Shown here: in pieces, positions 10,645-21,760 of the stretch
How positions within the stretch are numbered: position 1 is the stretch's first letter
Layout of the letters: every line of letters starts with the position of its first letter
Assembly (NCBI RefSeq): GCF_036711975.1
Contig: NC_091972.1
Location: 17,303,001 to 17,367,000 of the forward strand
Source: Onthophagus taurus
Lineage: Eukaryota; Arthropoda; Insecta; Coleoptera; Scarabaeidae
DNA: 64,000 nt
Reading direction: 5' to 3'
Notes under the pieces: generated by a model
Databases searched by the model: none
What the model was told of the DNA's origin: nothing
The model's input: the letters and a program-made list of their open reading frames with translations, nothing else
Program-made: the position numbers and the translations under genes

Positions 10645-11215
10645 TTTGACTATTTCTTACTAAATAAACAATAAATTGAATTAAAAAATGAAAAGAATTT
10701 CGAATTTAATACGACTATTCTTGACATAAATAGATGGCAGCACTCGCCGTCCTTATCTTATTTTTTATTTTTACTATTTATAATAATTAATATTAAACAA
10801 ACATTCAATTTAATTGAAATGGTGAATCATACCATGTTCATCACTAAATGAACAATAAATTAAATTAAAAAATAAAAAAAATCGAATTTAACACGACTAT
10901 ACTTGACATATGTACATAAATAGATGTTATTTTTTTCAACTACATATTTATAATTATTAACATAAAACAAATATTCAATTTAATTACAATGATGAAGCAT
11001 ATAATGTTTATTACTAAATAAACAATAAATTAAATTAAAAAATAATAAAAATTCGAATTTAACACGACTATACTTGAAATAAATAGATGGCAGCACTTAG
11101 GTTCCTTGAGTTACTTTTTCTTTCATCTATTTATAATTATTAATATAAAATAATCATTCAATGTAATTACAATAAGGTAGTTTATTTACTAAATAAATTA
11201 TATTATAAAAACGAG
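10645..11215 (+). repeat. Tandem repeat, period about 170-180 bp, three to four units
   Basis: The phrase ACTAAATAAACAATAAATT recurs with small changes near 10650, 10842 and 11011, followed in each case by CGAATTTAA(T/C)ACGACTAT and a TAGATG word (TAGATGGCAGCAC in two). A weaker fourth copy starts at about 11185. A TAGATGTCAGCACG remnant near 11440 suggests the array once extended further. Confidence 0.75.
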
Positions 11216-12231
11216 GTTGATGTTGGTAATGAAAATCGCTTTATTAGAATCTGAAGTTGCATCAAATACAAATCGAAAATTCTTATGTATCTCTTTATAA
11301 ATATTGATAATTAATATGAAGCATTTTAATGTTAATAATAATAAGAATTATGAAAAAAATGTTATTGTGGAATTATTTTTAATGGATAAGAAAGATTTCT
11401 ATAAATTTTTCAATTCATCATGATTATGATTGAAATAAATAGATGTCAGCACGTGAGTCGCTACTGAAGCTGGACCAGTGACAAAATGGCAATGGAATGT
11501 AGCCGTGATCAGTAACTTTACGTTATGTTTTCATAACATTTTTTGCGTAACCCCGGTGTAAATCTTGTACGGAAATGTTGTGTATTGGATGAAATAGTGT
11601 ACGGACGAACATTACGTGTAGTGAGTGAGTTATTTTTCTGTTAAAATGCCCGTTGTTTTTCGGTTTGCGAACCGCACACTTTAACAATAGGTAACTTAAT
11701 TCAACATGTCTTATCATTCACCTTTGTACATATATATTTTTTATTAATGGTAATTTGATTTATTGATTGGATGTTTCTGTCTACCGACGACAACCAGGTG
11801 CGTTGATTTTATTGTTTTTCGCGTTTTACAACGATCGTCGTTCTTCGTAGTGCAACAATACTTTAATATATGGGGAATACGATATGTAAGAGATATTATA
11901 AATAATGGTATACAATCTCTTTTATGTCAGGTAAACACGTTTTTCTTTTTTTTTCATGTTGTTATATCTATCGTTTCGTTTTTGTTTCGAAATCAAATTT
12001 TAAAGAAATTTAATAAAACATGGATAACTTGATTGTAGAAATCAAGTATTCTTTGTTTTATTTTTTTGTTTTTAAACAATTTCATTCATGGCATGCTTTT
12101 TTTTATTACCGTTTATCTTAATCAAAGGTTAATTAATTCAGAATTTTTATTGCAAATTATGTTTTTTATTTGTGGCCAATAAAAAAACGAGGTTCATTAT
12201 CAGGTTATATTGCCTATACAAATTTTGATGT
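11216..12231. other. Intergenic, no gene recognised
   Basis: Open frames here carry no family motif and splice signals do not join them into a protein I recognise. Confidence 0.4.
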
Positions 12232-12395
12232 TTAAGGCCTGGTATATTCATCTTCAAGTAAAGTGTCTTTTAGTGTTAGCTGACAGAATAAGATGTACTT
12301 GTAAGAATAATTGTATATTCACCTCTTGGTAAAGTTAATCTGTCTGTTAATGATACCTACCAGAGGGTTAATTTACTAAGGTTAGGTTTTTTTTT

Positions 12396-13400
12396 AAATA
12401 AAATTCAAAAAGACATTATTGACGATATTCTTATAGAAGAAGAAATCTTATCTTATAGAAACACTCGAAATAGATTTTAACATTCTAATCATTTCACTGC
12501 TATGGACAAAGTAGAATTTTTTAATCGTTTTTGCTTGAATAAAGAAACTGTATTGGATTTTCTACCCAATATTCAACACCAATTAGAACATAGAAGAACA
12601 AGGTAAGTATATATTTATTTAATACATCTTCAAGGTCCTTCAAAAATTTAAATCAAAACCAATTAATTAAATATTAGCAGATCTACTGTTTAAACAAGCA
12701 TAATATTTTTATATTAGGAATAACACCAATGGAACAATTTTTATTAACTATAAGGTTTTATGCTATTGAAAGTTTTTATATTGCTGTGGGCGATTTTGTA
12801 AATGTACATAAAGACTACAGCTTGATTAATTATAAAGCTGAATTGCAACTGAATTTATATATCAGTTGAGAGACCAGTACATATATATGCCAAGAAATGA
12901 GCAAGAAAAATGGAATCAATGTTGAAGTTCTTCCAAATTACCTATTTTCCAAAAGTCTTAGGTGCTATAAATGGTACATATATACAGCTTCAATCTCTAG
13001 GTGAGTTAATAATAAAATAATATTCAGTAATGTTTATTTGAATTGTTGTAGGTGGAAAAAATGTTGAAATTTTTATAAATCGCCTGGATCATCACATGAT
13101 GCAAATATTTTTGATAATTCAAGAATAAAAGCTAGATTTGTATCTGATGAAATGGGAGACAATGTTTTATTGTGGTGTATATCCACAATGCCAATATTTA
13201 ATGACATCTATAAACAATCCACAGAATGAAGCTGAAAACAGATATTAAGAATTTCATATAACAACAAGAAATGTTGTTGAGAGGATATTTGGAAGAGGAG
13301 ATTCAATATATCAGAGCCAAACAGTATTAAGTGACATTTTTTAAATTTTAGCAATTTGAAGATTTTGAACAATGATGTTTTTCAAACTAATTACTCTTGT
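12396..13400 (+). pseudogene. HARBI1-like (PIF/Harbinger) transposase, decayed
   Basis: Frames can be followed through the usual order of the DDE transposase: an N-terminal FNRFCLNKETVLDFL segment (start near 12502 or slightly upstream), the LLTIRFYAIESFYIAVGDF block, then SPGSSHDANIFDNSRIKARF, MGDNVLLW, and TTRNVVERIFGR near the end. Several frameshifts and stops separate these blocks, and the stretch around the first catalytic Asp is damaged. It therefore cannot encode an active enzyme. A donor-like GTAAGTAT follows the first block. Confidence 0.85.
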
Positions 13401-13789
13401 AACAGGAGAGCTTGGGTTATTATTTTCCCAGTTATAATTTTGGAATATAACTAAAGCTTATAATTACAAACCTCCTACATTATTTTTTTTAAATAATTTT
13501 AAAATAGTTGATACTCTTTGATTCTATCTCGTGACTTAATATTGTTTAGCTTCTACTAATTTATAGATATGTGGCATCTTGATACTTAATTATTGTTAAA
13601 AACCCATGGTAGAACAATGGAAATTTGTAGAATTGCAATTTTGTAGAACAAAAACTAATTCATATCATTTATAACTAATTAATAAAGGGTAACAAAAGGC
13701 AAAAAAACACTAAAAATATGATTTAATGAGGTTACCATGTGGAACGTTTTTAAAGTATTCATGGAATCTTTTAGGTACCCATGTCAGTA

Positions 13790-15035
13790 ACTTTTGCTAA
13801 TCATTATACTTTTTAGTTGAAATAGGTTTTAGTGTCTCTCTTATTGGTTTCAGCAGCAATAACTTCCTTAGAATTAACAGTACTTTTCTCTTTGCGTGTT
13901 AGTCTTTTAGTGGATCTATTGAAATCAACTTGTTTAAAATTTTCTTGATTAAAATCTGTTTTAAAATATAATACTCCAGGTGTTTCTCTTAAAAATTTGA
14001 AAATATGAAAAAGTTTTGATTATTTATAGTTTTTTTTTTATTATTGTAAAAGTAAAATCCGGATTCTTCAGATAAGAGATTAAAATTCTTAAAGTCCATG
14101 GTTTCCATTTTCGCTACTTCAATTTTATTACCACAAAGTCTTAAAAGCTGTTGCCAATGCCAGTTATTAGAGAAAATTTGGGGGATGTTTTTTTTGTATC
14201 CCCTTCCATGTGAAGGGGATATGGAAGGCTTCAGCAAAACATAACAATTTTTTCCACAGACTCTTTTACATTTACATTAATGTATTTCAGAATACATGAA
14301 GCCATTTCATTTCTACCTCGTTTTGGCTATAATTCATCCCAGGTGAAGCAATATCCTATTTTCTCTGTTGCATCATAAACTGTATAATTGAAAGTCCATA
14401 GTTTTAAAGAATAGAAACTCTGAGCATTCGTTAATAGAGGAGTGGGTAAGCATTTTTGTAAATCCACCGACCGTATTTTCGTGTTCGTCTCCGTTTTGTA
14501 GCCTCTTTATTCTGTCGCTTTAATTTATACCGATTATCTGCATCAAGATGTGCGTCGTAGTTCGTTTGTAATACACGACGTTCTTTCAGGGACGCAGATT
14601 CAACATATCCATCACATTTATCATTCCCTGGTTCTTTGAAGGATAAATTAAATTCCGAATTGAACATTTCAGTATACAGCCATTGCTTGGGAGTATCTTT
14701 TTTAGGAATTTGGTTTCTTACACATTCTTCATAAAACCAGCGATATATCATTGAAATTTTGAGATAGCTGCCTAAGTACTTTCTGTGAGATTTATTTCTA
14801 GAATAGTGTGATATTGTTTCTTACATGTAAGGAAATTTTGTTTGAGGGTTCATGTTTACCCCTTTGATCAGGTATTACGATGCCACCACTTGTCGTTTCG
14901 ATAATGCGTTAAGTACATAGGTTTGGGATATATTTAAGGTGTTAAGAAAATAAGTACGACACACACTAAACTTCTTATCATTTACACAAAAAAAATACTT
15001 CAATGACGTTGTTCTTTTTCCAGCTGACATCCCGT
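13790..15035 (-). pseudogene. Uncharacterised insect transposon-associated protein, copy 1
   Basis: Read on the minus strand, segments occur in this order: VCRTYFLNTLNISQTYV, DQRGKHEPSNK, KQWLYTEMFNSEFNLSF, an Arg/Lys-rich stretch with NYDAHL, FYSLKLWTFNYTVYDAT, YCFTWDE, RGRNEMASCILKYI, EKIVMF, and after a gap NNWHWQQLLRLCG, KMETMDFKNF and LRETPGVLYFKTDF. I recognise this as a recurring insect protein of unknown function that accompanies transposons and normally has an SDSC-type acidic motif after the EKIVMF position. Here that region appears deleted. Stops and frameshifts show it is dead. A second copy lies at 48110-48960. Family recognition is from memory and should be checked by search. 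Confidence 0.6.
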
Positions 15036-15059
15036 TCTAGCACGAATTCTTCAATACAG

Positions 15060-16035
15060 CTAGCTATTGTCTTGTGATAATTGTTGTGACGTGTAAAAGT
15101 TGTCGTGGTTTTACCAATGTCAGTACTACTTGAGAAGCGATTGGCAAATTTTTATAATCATTATCAAAATGAGTACCTTTTCCGGTATAAATGATAAATC
15201 CCCACACATATCCACTTTTAGATTCACATAGCATATAAGACTTTATGCCAAATCGTGCTCTCTTCATGGGTATGTACTGTACCCAGCCTAATCTGCCTTT
15301 ATACAGAAGAAGACTCTCATCGATTGTAATGTCTCTCTCTGCAGTATACAAATTCATATTTTATTTAGCTTAGGGCTAGGATGATTTTCAGGATCATAAT
15401 CTGCATTACTTGAACAGTGAAGGTACTGCTTTATCTCTACAAACCTTTTGTATGTCATCACTTTCCTAAAGAATGGAGTGATGGGATTTCTACCCCAATA
15501 ATCTCTTGGATATCTGGTTTCTTTACCACGCTTTATATTATATTGATCGCCAAAAAGACGAATATCATTTGTAGTTACATCTCGCCATTGGCACTTGACG
15601 TTACCCTCAATCCTAACCTGGTTAGCGTATTGTATATTAGTTTGAAGAGAAGTTTCCTTCGCTAATGGATCATCGAAAAATAGATTAAAGTACTGCAACG
15701 TACAGTTATTTATGTCGTCTTTCAAGTTTATAATTGGCGAAATTCCTGGGGTACTTGTAATACATTATATGTAGAATGTAACTTTTTTATTACACAACAT
15801 TGATGAATATTTACCTTGAAATGGGAAACGAGGAGGTGCACGAGATATTGGCAACGTTCTATCAATTTCGCACCACTTTCTGGTTTCTAACAAGAAATTT
15901 TCGTATTCATAGTCGTCGCTTTCCATATCCGCTATCTCATCTTCTGAGGAACTACTTCTCGACTGCTCTATCTCATCTTCCAACACAAATTTTTCTTCAC
16001 TAGATTCATAATCTGGGCTAGTAAGGCAAGCGGTT
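15060..16035 (-). pseudogene. piggyBac transposase fragment (N-terminal and first catalytic part)
   Basis: The minus strand encodes an acidic N-terminus (EDEIEQSRSSSSEDEIADM), then FFDDPLAKETSLQTN, YWGRNPITPFFRKVM, KRFVEIKQYLH, ITIDESLLLYKGRL, YIPMKRARFGIKSY and VWGFIIYTGKG. These are in the order of the piggyBac DDE transposase, including the first catalytic Asp in DES. Stops and frame changes separate the segments (at 15354/15357 and 15725). The second half of the catalytic domain and the Cys-rich C-terminus are missing, replaced by the unrelated gene fragment at 13790-15035. Confidence 0.85.
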
Positions 16036-16059
16036 AAGGAAAATGCAGAAAATAATTTT

Positions 16060-16260
16060 CATAGACCATTTCTAAAATATGTTAAAAATTTATAGTTCAC
16101 TATTTTATCATCTATTTTGTAATAAAGTACTTTATCCACAATCACCTTATAATTGAAGTTTTATCCACACTTATGAACCGTATAAAGTACCACTTTATCC
16201 ACTAGTGGAATAAAGTTACTTTATTCCGCTAATGGAACAATGAAAAATACAATCTTAAAT
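16060..16260. repeat. TTTATCC-rich imperfect repeat
   Basis: Short repeats of TACTTTATCCAC and its complement (GGAATAAAGT) occur several times in both orientations, giving small foldbacks beside the piggyBac N-terminus. Possibly its subterminal repeats. From 16261 to 16736 I see nothing else. Confidence 0.4.
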
Positions 16261-16736
16261 CAATCAAATTCTATTTATTATTCGTCATATCACTTTCTTC
16301 CATTTTTCACCAACTTTACCTTTACAACCTTTACACTTTTACAAATATGTTACAACTGGAGTCGATAAACAATCGAAAATAAATAGCAACAATTCAACAC
16401 ATTCCAATGTTGTTTTAGTTAATTGTAATGATTTTTGAGGTGACAGCCGCTGTCGGAGTGAAATGTCAAACCATTTTTTGATAACATCACATGAAATTTT
16501 GGCGATTCTGCCAAATTTGCATTTCGATTGCATGCGTGTTTTATATACATTTTATTCACTTAAGAAAATTTAACGCTTGAGCTTCGTTCTCGCGTTTAAA
16601 CATTCTTGTTTAAATAAAATGCTGTCTAAAACACTTACACAATAAATAACTATTAATTTCTATTTTTTCAATTTTTAATTATACCAATATAGAATGTTTT
16701 GTGATTTGAATATTAAAATGAGTGACATAAAAAAGA

Positions 16737-17472
16737 TTATTTATTAATAATAAAAACATAAAATAATAAAAAACCTGGTATGCACGTCAATGCAAGTCCT
16801 TCAGCAAATAAAAGCTGAAAGCGAATCCATTTAACTAATCTAAGCTCTGTTTCCAACAATTTTTTATATTGCAAATGTTTAATTTTCATATCCAATTGGT
16901 GGGCCTCTTCTTCATTCACAATTTGATTTTGAATTAGTTGCAACTTTTTTTCTTTAATTTCTTTCTCTAATTTGACATTTTGCATTTGGATCTGCACCAA
17001 TTTTTGTCTGGAATCAGCCACAGAGGAAAATTTTTTTGCAACAGTTTCATTGCTTATCTTACCTTTTTCGTTTAGTACCTCTGAGTGTAGTTGGTGTGGT
17101 GGTGGACTGTAATGATGGTGTCCAAGGTACATTTTCTTTTTCCTCTGTAAAGTACATTTTTACGTGCCTAGATATATCAAAATAAGATTCAGCTTACCTT
17201 CAACAATTTGTCTGTAATTTGTTTCCAATTTTTCTTTTGTATAAGTCGATGGCAAAGGTAGCTCTTCTATAACACATTCACTAAAAATGTGAAAGGTTGA
17301 GGCGAAACATTGCATAGAAGTTTAAAAAGTTATCTGGGCTATGTGGAGCATTTTGGCCAAGAATGATATTTTCCCCTTCACTTGGGATTACTACTTGCAA
17401 AATTGCAGGACTAAAGTGCTGTTGAATTTCACCAGCAGGGACCAAAAAAACTAAAACACTTTTATATACCAT
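16737..17472 (-). pseudogene. Second Harbinger ORF (Myb/SANT-like protein), C-terminal part
   Basis: Two minus-strand frames join across a probable GTAAGC/TTTACAG intron near 17140-17200. The upstream part reads VPAGEIQQHFSPAILQVV and QNAPHSPDNF; the downstream part has PWTPSLQSTTTPTTLRG and, after a one-base frame change, a Lys/Glu/Gln-rich coiled-coil (VKLEKEIKEKKLQLIQNQ). Such a tail is usual in the DNA-binding partner protein of Harbinger elements. The matching N-terminus (MKEIKRNERSSNFTAVEI) lies 2.5 kb away at 20030-20093, split off by insertions. Confidence 0.55.
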
Positions 17473-17489
17473 TTTAAAGTTCGTTTGAA

Positions 17490-18655
17490 TAGGAATAATT
17501 CGTTTTTTTTTCTATAATACTTGTCAAGGTAAATTTTTTACGGTTTCTGTTGGTATACAACGCTTATAAAATTTATGTTGTTTTCCTGATTTTTAGTAAC
17601 ATTTTCAGTAATTAGATAATTGATGTTAAAATACTAATACATTTTTAGATAAATAACGAAGGACATACTTATTGTAAAAACGTGCTACAAACTAATGAAA
17701 TAGAACAAAACATATTTTCTAGGTAAATAAATGGCAAATTCGTTTTAGGTCGACCCCCAATAAGTTGCGTTTTTTTTCTTGTGTTCATTTTATTTTAATT
17801 TTATTACTTTTGACTTTTTGAATAATGAAAGCTCAAATGTCAGTGTGACATTTATTTCAAAACATGATAAAACAAAACTCCCTGTTAATTTTGCCAACTT
17901 TACAACAATTTGACAGGTATTATAGAAAAAAAATGAACTCAATGTGCGTTAATACATTTACAGCCGGTTGTACAATATCTAATAATTATCCGGCTGATAA
18001 ACTTATCGAGAGGATAAAGATATTCGCTGTTGTAGAAACTGTTTCGCTGTCGGTATCATTGCTATAAGCGAATTAAGAGTCGGTTGGTAGTATTTTTCCC
18101 CATTTCTAGTAATTTGTGCCATAGATTGGTAACGCTAATGTCTTTCTTTGAAATTTGAACTATGATTTTGACAATAATAACAATTGTTTAAACATTTTTT
18201 TTGTAATTCGCGACGGTAATGAAAGCTATTACAGTATAGTTCGTTTTTTTTCTATAATACTTGTCAATGTAAATTTTTTAGGGTTTCTGTTGGTATTATC
18301 TAAGACCCTTACAAAATTTATGTTGTCTTATAAAATTTATGTTGTTTTCCTGAGTTTTAGTAACATTTTCAGTAACTAAATAGTTGAGGTTAAAATACTA
18401 ATAAATTTTTAGACAAATACGATTTTAACAAAGTAAAATTAATTAGAATTAAATAGAACAAAACACCTTTTCTAGGTAAATAAATGGCAAATAAACACCC
18501 CACAACATTTTTTAAGCACCTTTTTTTTTGAATAACGAAAGCTAAAAGTCAGTGTGACATATTTATTTCAAAACATAATAAAACAAAACTCCCTGTTAAT
18601 TTTGCCAACTTTACAACAATTTGGCAGGTATTATAGAAAAAAAATGAACTATACT
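17490..18655 (+). repeat. Direct duplication (17490-17945 and 18238-18655)
   Basis: Two segments of about 420-455 bp match in the same orientation. They share TTCTATAATACTTGTCAA, GGGTTTCTGTTGGTAT, TTTTCAGTAA, TCTAGGTAAATAAATGGCAAA, GTCAGTGTGACAT and CTCCCTGTTAATTTTGCCAA. The second copy lies within the TTA-flanked element at 17961-19272. Confidence 0.85.
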
Positions 18656-19272
18656 CAAAAGAGTGCCGTAATGAAATTTTAGTAATATTTTATGGAACCA
18701 GTTCAAGTTAGTGACATTGGGTCATTAATTTTTCTACTTGTCAATGTGACAATTTTTGCCTATGGATGTTTAAACACGTTCTTAGCATCGAATACAAAGT
18801 CCACAATGATGAGGACATTGAGCAATTTCTCTTATTTTGGGAGGTGTACATGAAAAATTTTTTTCAGGTGAATACATTTTGTGTTTTGACAATTTCTAAT
18901 TGTCAAGTCAAATTTCTATTTTCAAGTGTTACGGTGTTACCAACTGCTACATACCTATTTTCCTACATTGTCAAAATTTACTTATGCTTTCAGCTTGAAT
19001 TCGTGCATTTCAAGCGTGTCGAAACTTGTTTTTTAATATACTATTTCACGACAACGCTGATAACCTACGTATAGGAAGTTTTTATACAAAATCCTTGGTA
19101 ACCATATATATCTGGCGGATAACTGTCTTATCGGCACCGCTGAGTACCCGATAAGTTATCCTGCCGATAATCTCGCCAACAAAAATATCCGTACATTGTA
19201 ATACAGTACAAACTAACTTATCTCCCAGATAACGCTGCCGGGATGTTTATTGATATATTGTACAACCGGCCC
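17961..19272. mobile_element. Nonautonomous Harbinger-like element with TTA duplication
   Basis: The left end reads CAGCCGGTTGTACAATATC and the right end is the inverse, ATATTGTACAACCGGCCC, so about 20 bp of inverted terminal sequence is clear. TATCCGGC/GCCGGATA-type words follow inside. TTA flanks both sides (17958-17960 and 19273-19275). No transposase frame is present. It lies inside the larger composite element. Confidence 0.7.
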
Positions 19273-19569
19273 TTAATAATTTTTCTTCATAATCCATAAA
19301 TGTAATATTTTTAGCATTACCGCCACCAGTTTTATAAAGTTCTAACCGATTATCAGATTTTTTTCTTTTTTAATGTTTCTTTGATTCCTTTATACTTAAT
19401 TTATGGCATTGCATTCGTCAGCCAATTTCATTTTCAATGACAGCATCAATTTTTTTTGTTTTCAATCGTTTTTGAATATTTCACAATGAGGTCTACAAGT
19501 AGTGGTGGGACGGATATCCAGTATCCGACCATTTTAAAAATCCGGTCGGATACCCGATAGTTAATTCGT

Positions 19570-20029
19570 TAAAAATATATTAGTTATATTCGTATAAAAT
19601 CAATTTCTTGGAATATGAGTATGAAAATTTCCCAAAGTGTTAATAAGAGTGCCCTCTTTCCAATGAACTAACACGTTTTAAAAAATAACTTTTAGTTTTT
19701 GAGAAAACAATATTTGAAGTTTTAATAAAATTTTCGATGTTGCAATTTTCATCAATAATTTTCAAAATTCGCTATAAAATTAATTACTTGAAGGATCCTT
19801 GTGGAAATATCACCCATTATTAATTAAAGTATCCTCTTTTTAATGCAAAAAACCGTTTTAAAAAATCAGTTGTAGTTCTTGAGAAATAAATTTTTGAAAT
19901 AATCGACAATTTCTTCGAATTTTGCAATTCTCGCCGATTAAGTTTTAAAAATTCGTATAAAATCAATTTCTTGCAATATGAGTATGAAAATTTCCCAAAG
20001 TGTTAATAAGAGTGTCCTTAGTCCTTTAA
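19570..20029 (-). repeat. Inverted copy of the 360-bp satellite unit
   Basis: The minus strand matches the 1654-2400 array, including AATTGCAACATCGAAAATTT, CTCAAAAACTAAAAG, AAAAGAGGATACTTTAATTA and CACAAGGATCCTTCAAG, over slightly more than one unit. It ends abruptly in the N-terminal part of the Harbinger second ORF, so it appears inserted there. Confidence 0.8.
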
Positions 20030-20093
20030 CAAGGTTTAATATTTCTACTGCTGTAAAATTTGAGGATCTCTCGTTTCTCTTTATCTCCTTCAT
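20030..20093 (-). pseudogene. N-terminal scrap of the Harbinger Myb/SANT-like ORF
   Basis: The minus strand reads MKEIKRNERSSNFTAVEI and then LLNLVKGL-type sequence before the frame is cut by the satellite. The sequence resembles the start of SANT domains found in Harbinger accessory proteins. Its position just inside the right end of the 12235-20301 element, and its orientation, match the fragment at 16737-17472. Confidence 0.5.
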
Positions 20094-20387
20094 TTTGTTG
20101 AAAACAAGAACAAAACAATTAAAAACAACTCTACTGAAATAATTGACCATATACATTTGTTTTGAAAACGTTTTGTTCTCAAAAGTAAGTTCATTTAAGA
20201 ATGAATAGCGTGAATATACCCGAATTAATCTTACCAGTAAATATAACTGAAAAGTACTTACTTACTCCTAATAGTTTACTGATAGATGAATATACCGTGC
20301 CTTAATTTACTTTTTTAAAACATTTTTGATTACTTTAAGCTTAAAAAATGTTATTAATCACGTTATTAATTAAAGAAACTTTTCAGA

Positions 20388-20481
20388 TTATGATTGAATC
20401 CGAAATGGATCAACGGGCAATGTGAATACGTTCGACGACTCTACACGAACTTCAGTTCGAAACATCACCACGGGAAGTGCA
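20388..20481 (+). other. 5' leader of the ephrin exon with short upstream ORF
   Basis: A splice acceptor (AACTTTTCAG) ends at 20387, so an upstream noncoding exon is likely. The leader contains a short uORF (ATG at 20390, eleven codons) and an in-frame TGA at 20395 in the ephrin frame, which limits how far upstream the coding region can extend. Confidence 0.5.
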
Positions 20482-21351
20482 ATGATGATAATGAAAACAT
20501 CAACGATGAATTGGCAAACGTGCAACAGAATGAGTAGAATGGCATTAACAACCCTTCTAATATTATTATTATTAGATGGAATCGTAGACGCTACTCAACC
20601 GAGCAACGCAAAATTTTACACGATTCATTGGAACTCGTCTAACCCAATTTTCAGAATAGACAACACCGATAACGTGATCGACGTAAATCGAGACAATTCG
20701 AAATTCGAATTCGATCAAGTCAACTTAATTTGTCCCGTTTACACACCACACACAAAAAACGAAGACGATATGGAAAAATATATTATTTATAACGTTTCGA
20801 AAGATGAATACGAAACGTGTCGGATAACGAATCCTAATCCTCGGATAATAGCAGTTTGCGATAAGCCGTATAAACTAATGTATTTTACGATTACTTTTAG
20901 GCCTTTTACACCGCAACCTGGTGGTTTAGAATTTTTACCTGGCCATGATTATTATTTTATATCAACGTCGACTTCCGACGATCTTCATCGAAGAATCGGG
21001 GGGCGTTGTTCAACCCACAACATGAAAATGGTGTTTAAAGTTTGGGCGCCCGCCGCTTACGATACAACAATAAAACAACAACAACAACCATCCGTGACAA
21101 TTACAAGACCAGTCTGGTCTTCAATACCACCTATGCTGAGAACACCATCCACGATCTCAACGACCGTTTCAACGACGACGACATCCACATCTTCAACTTC
21201 GACGATGAGTACCACGAAGAAATTTAAAACTTACGATAAACATCCGAATGATGTCTTAAAAAGTGAAGAACTCACTTTGAGTGCTCATAGTTGTCATGCG
21301 AGCACCGTTGTGTTTATCGCAATGCTCGCGATTATATTCGCGTTACGATGA
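20482..21351 (+). CDS. Ephrin: Ephrin (about 289 aa), uninterrupted coding exon
   Basis: Ephrins are cell-surface ligands of Eph receptor tyrosine kinases, used in axon guidance and boundary formation. From the ATG at 20482 the protein has a signal peptide (hydrophobic LTTLLILLLLDGIV, about residues 22-35, likely cleaved near VDA). The receptor-binding domain follows at about residues 44-187, with the four conserved cysteines C84, C113, C126 and C176 and motifs such as YTIHWNSSNPIF, LICPVY, YFTITFRPF and PGHDYYFIST. A Gln- and then Ser/Thr-rich stalk follows, and the C-terminal hydrophobic STVVFIAMLAIIFALR fits GPI attachment. The frame stays open five prime of this ATG only to an in-frame TGA at 20395 with no other ATG. 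Several in-frame ATGs (MMIMK, MNW, MSRM) leave the exact start uncertain. The whole receptor-binding domain is in one exon. Confidence 0.93.
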   Translation: MMIMKTSTMNWQTCNRMSRMALTTLLILLLLDGIVDATQPSNAKFYTIHWNSSNPIFRIDNTDNVIDVNRDNSKFEFDQVNLICPVYTPHTKNEDDMEKYIIYNVSKDEYETCRITNPNPRIIAVCDKPYKLMYFTITFRPFTPQPGGLEFLPGHDYYFISTSTSDDLHRRIGGRCSTHNMKMVFKVWAPAAYDTTIKQQQQPSVTITRPVWSSIPPMLRTPSTISTTVSTTTTSTSSTSTMSTTKKFKTYDKHPNDVLKSEELTLSAHSCHASTVVFIAMLAIIFALR

Positions 21352-21760
21352 AACGAATAATTTGTTTTTCTTTTTGTTGTGAGTGTGTCTCTCTCGGTGT
21401 GTACGCGGCCTATCGGTGTGATTATTTAATAATAATAATGGTTATTATTATTTAAAGAAATTGAGTTAAAAAAAATTAAGGTAATAATAATTATTAATAA
21501 TAATTAATATTATTACGGGACTGGAAAATTTTCAAAAAAGAAAAAAAAAGAAATGGTGTCGTGAAATAATGAAATAATAAGTAAAAAAAAATAATAATAA
21601 AAATATAAACCCATCCTAATTTTTTATAATGCAAGAATATTAAAATAAATAAGAGTGTGTACGATTAAAACGGGAAAATGTATAATTACGTATATTTCCG
21701 TTTTGAAATGGTATAATAGGATGATCAATTAAAAAAAAAACAGTGCCATGATTTTAGTTT
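21352..21760 (+). other. Ephrin 3' UTR (proximal part)
   Basis: AT-rich, A/T-tract sequence with a TTATTA repeat after the stop. The AATAAA at 21644-21649 is a candidate poly(A) signal. A longer 3' UTR cannot be excluded. From 21761 to 22530 I see no gene. Confidence 0.45.

Larger units (their letters stand above)
12235..20301. mobile_element. Composite PIF/Harbinger-type element with nested insertions
   Basis: The left end (AGGCCTGGTATATTCATC) and the reverse complement of the right end (GGCACGGTATATTCATC) match. A further inverted match (GTATATTCAC) lies about 80-100 bp inside each end. A TTA trinucleotide flanks each side (12232-12234 and 20302-20304), the target duplication typical of this superfamily. 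Inside are a decayed HARBI1-like transposase on + and pieces of the second Harbinger ORF (Myb/SANT-like) on -. Between them lie a piggyBac fragment, an unrelated transposon-associated gene, a TTA-flanked 1.3-kb element and satellite sequence. The order implies repeated insertion into an old Harbinger copy. Confidence 0.7.

Noticed and set aside
20422-20481. Extension of the ephrin coding region upstream of 20482
   Set aside because: It would need a GTG start; the first in-frame ATG is at 20482 and a TGA occurs in frame at 20395.
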